This document shows positions 48,531 to 49,755 of a DNA stretch of 49,755 bases, in pieces; position 1 is the first letter of the stretch, and each line of letters opens with the position of its first letter. The stretch spans positions 39,427-89,181 of the forward strand of contig CP070841.1 of the NCBI GenBank assembly GCA_020342115.1, in the 5' to 3' direction. The notes below the pieces were generated by a model, which saw only the letters and a list, made by a program, of their open reading frames with translations, was not told the DNA's origin and did not search any database. Origin of the DNA: Spirochaetota bacterium (GTDB taxonomy: Bacteria; Spirochaetota; B62-G9; DRHN01). Position numbers and translations under genes: made by a program.

Positions 48531-49755
48531 ATGTTCCAAAGTATTATGTCCCGCTGAAACATGAAATCAATAAAGCCCTACCATATCTCTCTCTTCTTCA
48601 TCTCAGCGGCTGTGCTTTCACTAGAAATATCACTCATGCGTGTGCTTAAAATCGAAGGCTTTGGGAACTTTACCTATACAGCTATTGCTCTCGCACTCAC
48701 CGGTTTTGGAGCATCCGGGACACTCGTCTGTATTTTCGGAAAGAGAATAAAAGAACAAATCTTTACTATATCTCTTCTTGCTGCAGCCGGGTTCATCCTC
48801 ACACTCGGAGCAGGAGCATACTTCTCCCAGAAGATCGTTTTCGACCCCCTCAGGATTGTATGGGACCCTCAGCAGATCGGCCGCCTTCTTATCAGGTATA
48901 TTATTTATACGATCCCTTTCATCTGTGGCTCAGGATTCATTCTACTTGCCTTTATGATTGAACGGTCCAGCAGGGCATATTTTTACAATCTACTCGGATC
49001 AGGATCGGGTGTGTTAATTATTCTTTTTCTTCTCTATATTATACCTCCGAATAAGATCCTTATTGCGCCACTTGGACTCGCACTGATCTCGATAATCCTT
49101 CTCTTCCTCGACAAAAAGTTCAAGGCCCGCTTTTTCATAATTGTATTCGGTGCTCTACTACCAGGTTTTATTCTATTCTTCATCAGCGGCATCAATGTCC
49201 TTCCCTATAAGGGAATAGAGCTAACTCTCAACCTGCCTGATGCATCTGTTATAGAAATAAATCACAGCCCATTCGGCACATTGGAAGTCGTGGAATCTTC
49301 CAAAATCAGAATTGCGCCAGGGCTCAGCCTGGCCTTTGAAGGAGAGCTTCCGCCACAGCACGCGCTCTTTCTCGACGGAGACGGGCTTTCAGCAATGGAC
49401 AGAATTGAAACCTCATATTCACTCGACTATACTCTCTATCAAACACAATCTTCGGTTTACCAGCTCTACTCGAATCCCAGTGTGTTCATCGCCGGGCTGG
49501 GAGGAGGGACTGCTGTTGAGCGTGCCTTTAAAAATGGCGCTTCAATGATTGTAGTTGCAGAAGAAAATCCCTATCTTGGTATTCTCTTGAAAGATAAATT
49601 TAAGCATTACAGTAAAGGTTTCTTTAACCAGAACTTCATAGAGATAGTCAACAGCAACGCAAGACAGCTCTTGAGAGCACACAGAAACGAGAAGTGGGAC
49701 ATAATCGAAATCTCAGAAACCGATAGCGCTGTTTCCTCTATCGGAGGGATTTACT
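48531..49755 (+). CDS. Membrane-bound spermidine-synthase-like protein (3' partial)
   Basis: The frame is open from the 48530s to the window edge, so the 3' end lies outside. An N-terminal membrane part has about seven helices (SAAVLSLEISLMRVL, TAIALALTGFGASGT, then segments to about residue 220). A soluble part resembles spermidine synthase: LFLDGDGLSAMDR, FIAGLGGGTAVERAFKNGASMIVVAEENP, with the GGG nucleotide/SAM motif and the following acidic residue. Such fusions are common bacterial 'spermidine synthase' membrane proteins whose substrate is not known. By the coordinates, the ATG at 48531 is in frame with the body; an ATG at 48562 (MKSIKPYH) looks plausible but is one base out of phase as I count, so the start is uncertain. 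Confidence 0.7.

Overview
This is a bacterial chromosome segment, most probably from a spirochete (Spirochaetota). Two adjacent genes encode FlaA-type flagellar filament sheath proteins, which are characteristic of spirochetes, and a well-formed sigma-28 type promoter precedes them. Other flagellar genes (fliS, a Maf/DUF115 flagellin glycosylation factor, a FlgN-like small protein) and a bactofilin fit the same assignment. Coding density is high, base composition is moderately AT-rich, and most genes have Shine-Dalgarno sites.

Layout. 1-3288: 3' part of a PHP-UvrD/Rep helicase. 3320-3967: secreted unknown protein (minus). 4221-10599 (plus): an MBL / double cyclic-nucleotide-binding / hemerythrin sensor protein, an OsmC protein, a BioY-type transporter and two membrane proteins with LptF/LptG-like topology. 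10602-23240 (all minus): bactofilin, a coiled-coil unknown, two flaA genes, lipA, a SPOR protein, coaE, polA, a flagellar block (FlgN-like, fliS, DUF115) and a GAF-like protein preceded in the same frame by a GLLxKA-repeat protein. 23379-29384 (minus): pheT, then etfB-etfA-glcD, which looks like an Etf-coupled lactate or 2-hydroxyacid dehydrogenase. 29585-34522 (plus): hotdog thioesterase, ATP-grasp/FMN-dehydrogenase fusion, mnmE and folE. 34579-35554: a RAYT-type HUH transposase gene bounded by perfect 32-bp inverted repeats. 35564-40424 (minus): tyrS, butyrate kinase family gene, lon. 40550-41353 (plus): pterin-dependent methyltransferase. 41388-46123 (minus): the classical rpsF-ssb-rpsR-(DUF2232)-rplI-dnaB operon. 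46424-end (plus): HAD/dolichol-kinase-like fusion, a secreted PCMT, and a membrane spermidine-synthase-like gene cut by the window edge.

Themes. Metabolism points to an anaerobic or microaerobic fermenter (Etf-coupled 2-hydroxyacid oxidation, butyrate/branched-acid kinase, methyl-THF methyltransferase). The most unusual features are: (1) a recurring set of perfect or near-perfect palindromes, each with its own stem sequence, several lying in frame inside conserved genes (UvrD, PheT); (2) a single in-frame TGA between the GLLxKA-repeat ORF and the GAF-like ORF, with no usable start codon for the second; (3) ribosomal protein S18 carrying a long N-terminal extension of seven 9-residue repeats; (4) an ATP-grasp/FMN-dehydrogenase fusion in which Arg replaces the family's catalytic His; (5) several unusual domain fusions. 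No rRNA, tRNA or CRISPR array was recognised, and no intergenic stretch exceeds about 300 bases; the longest, 46124-46423, holds divergent promoters and three hairpins.
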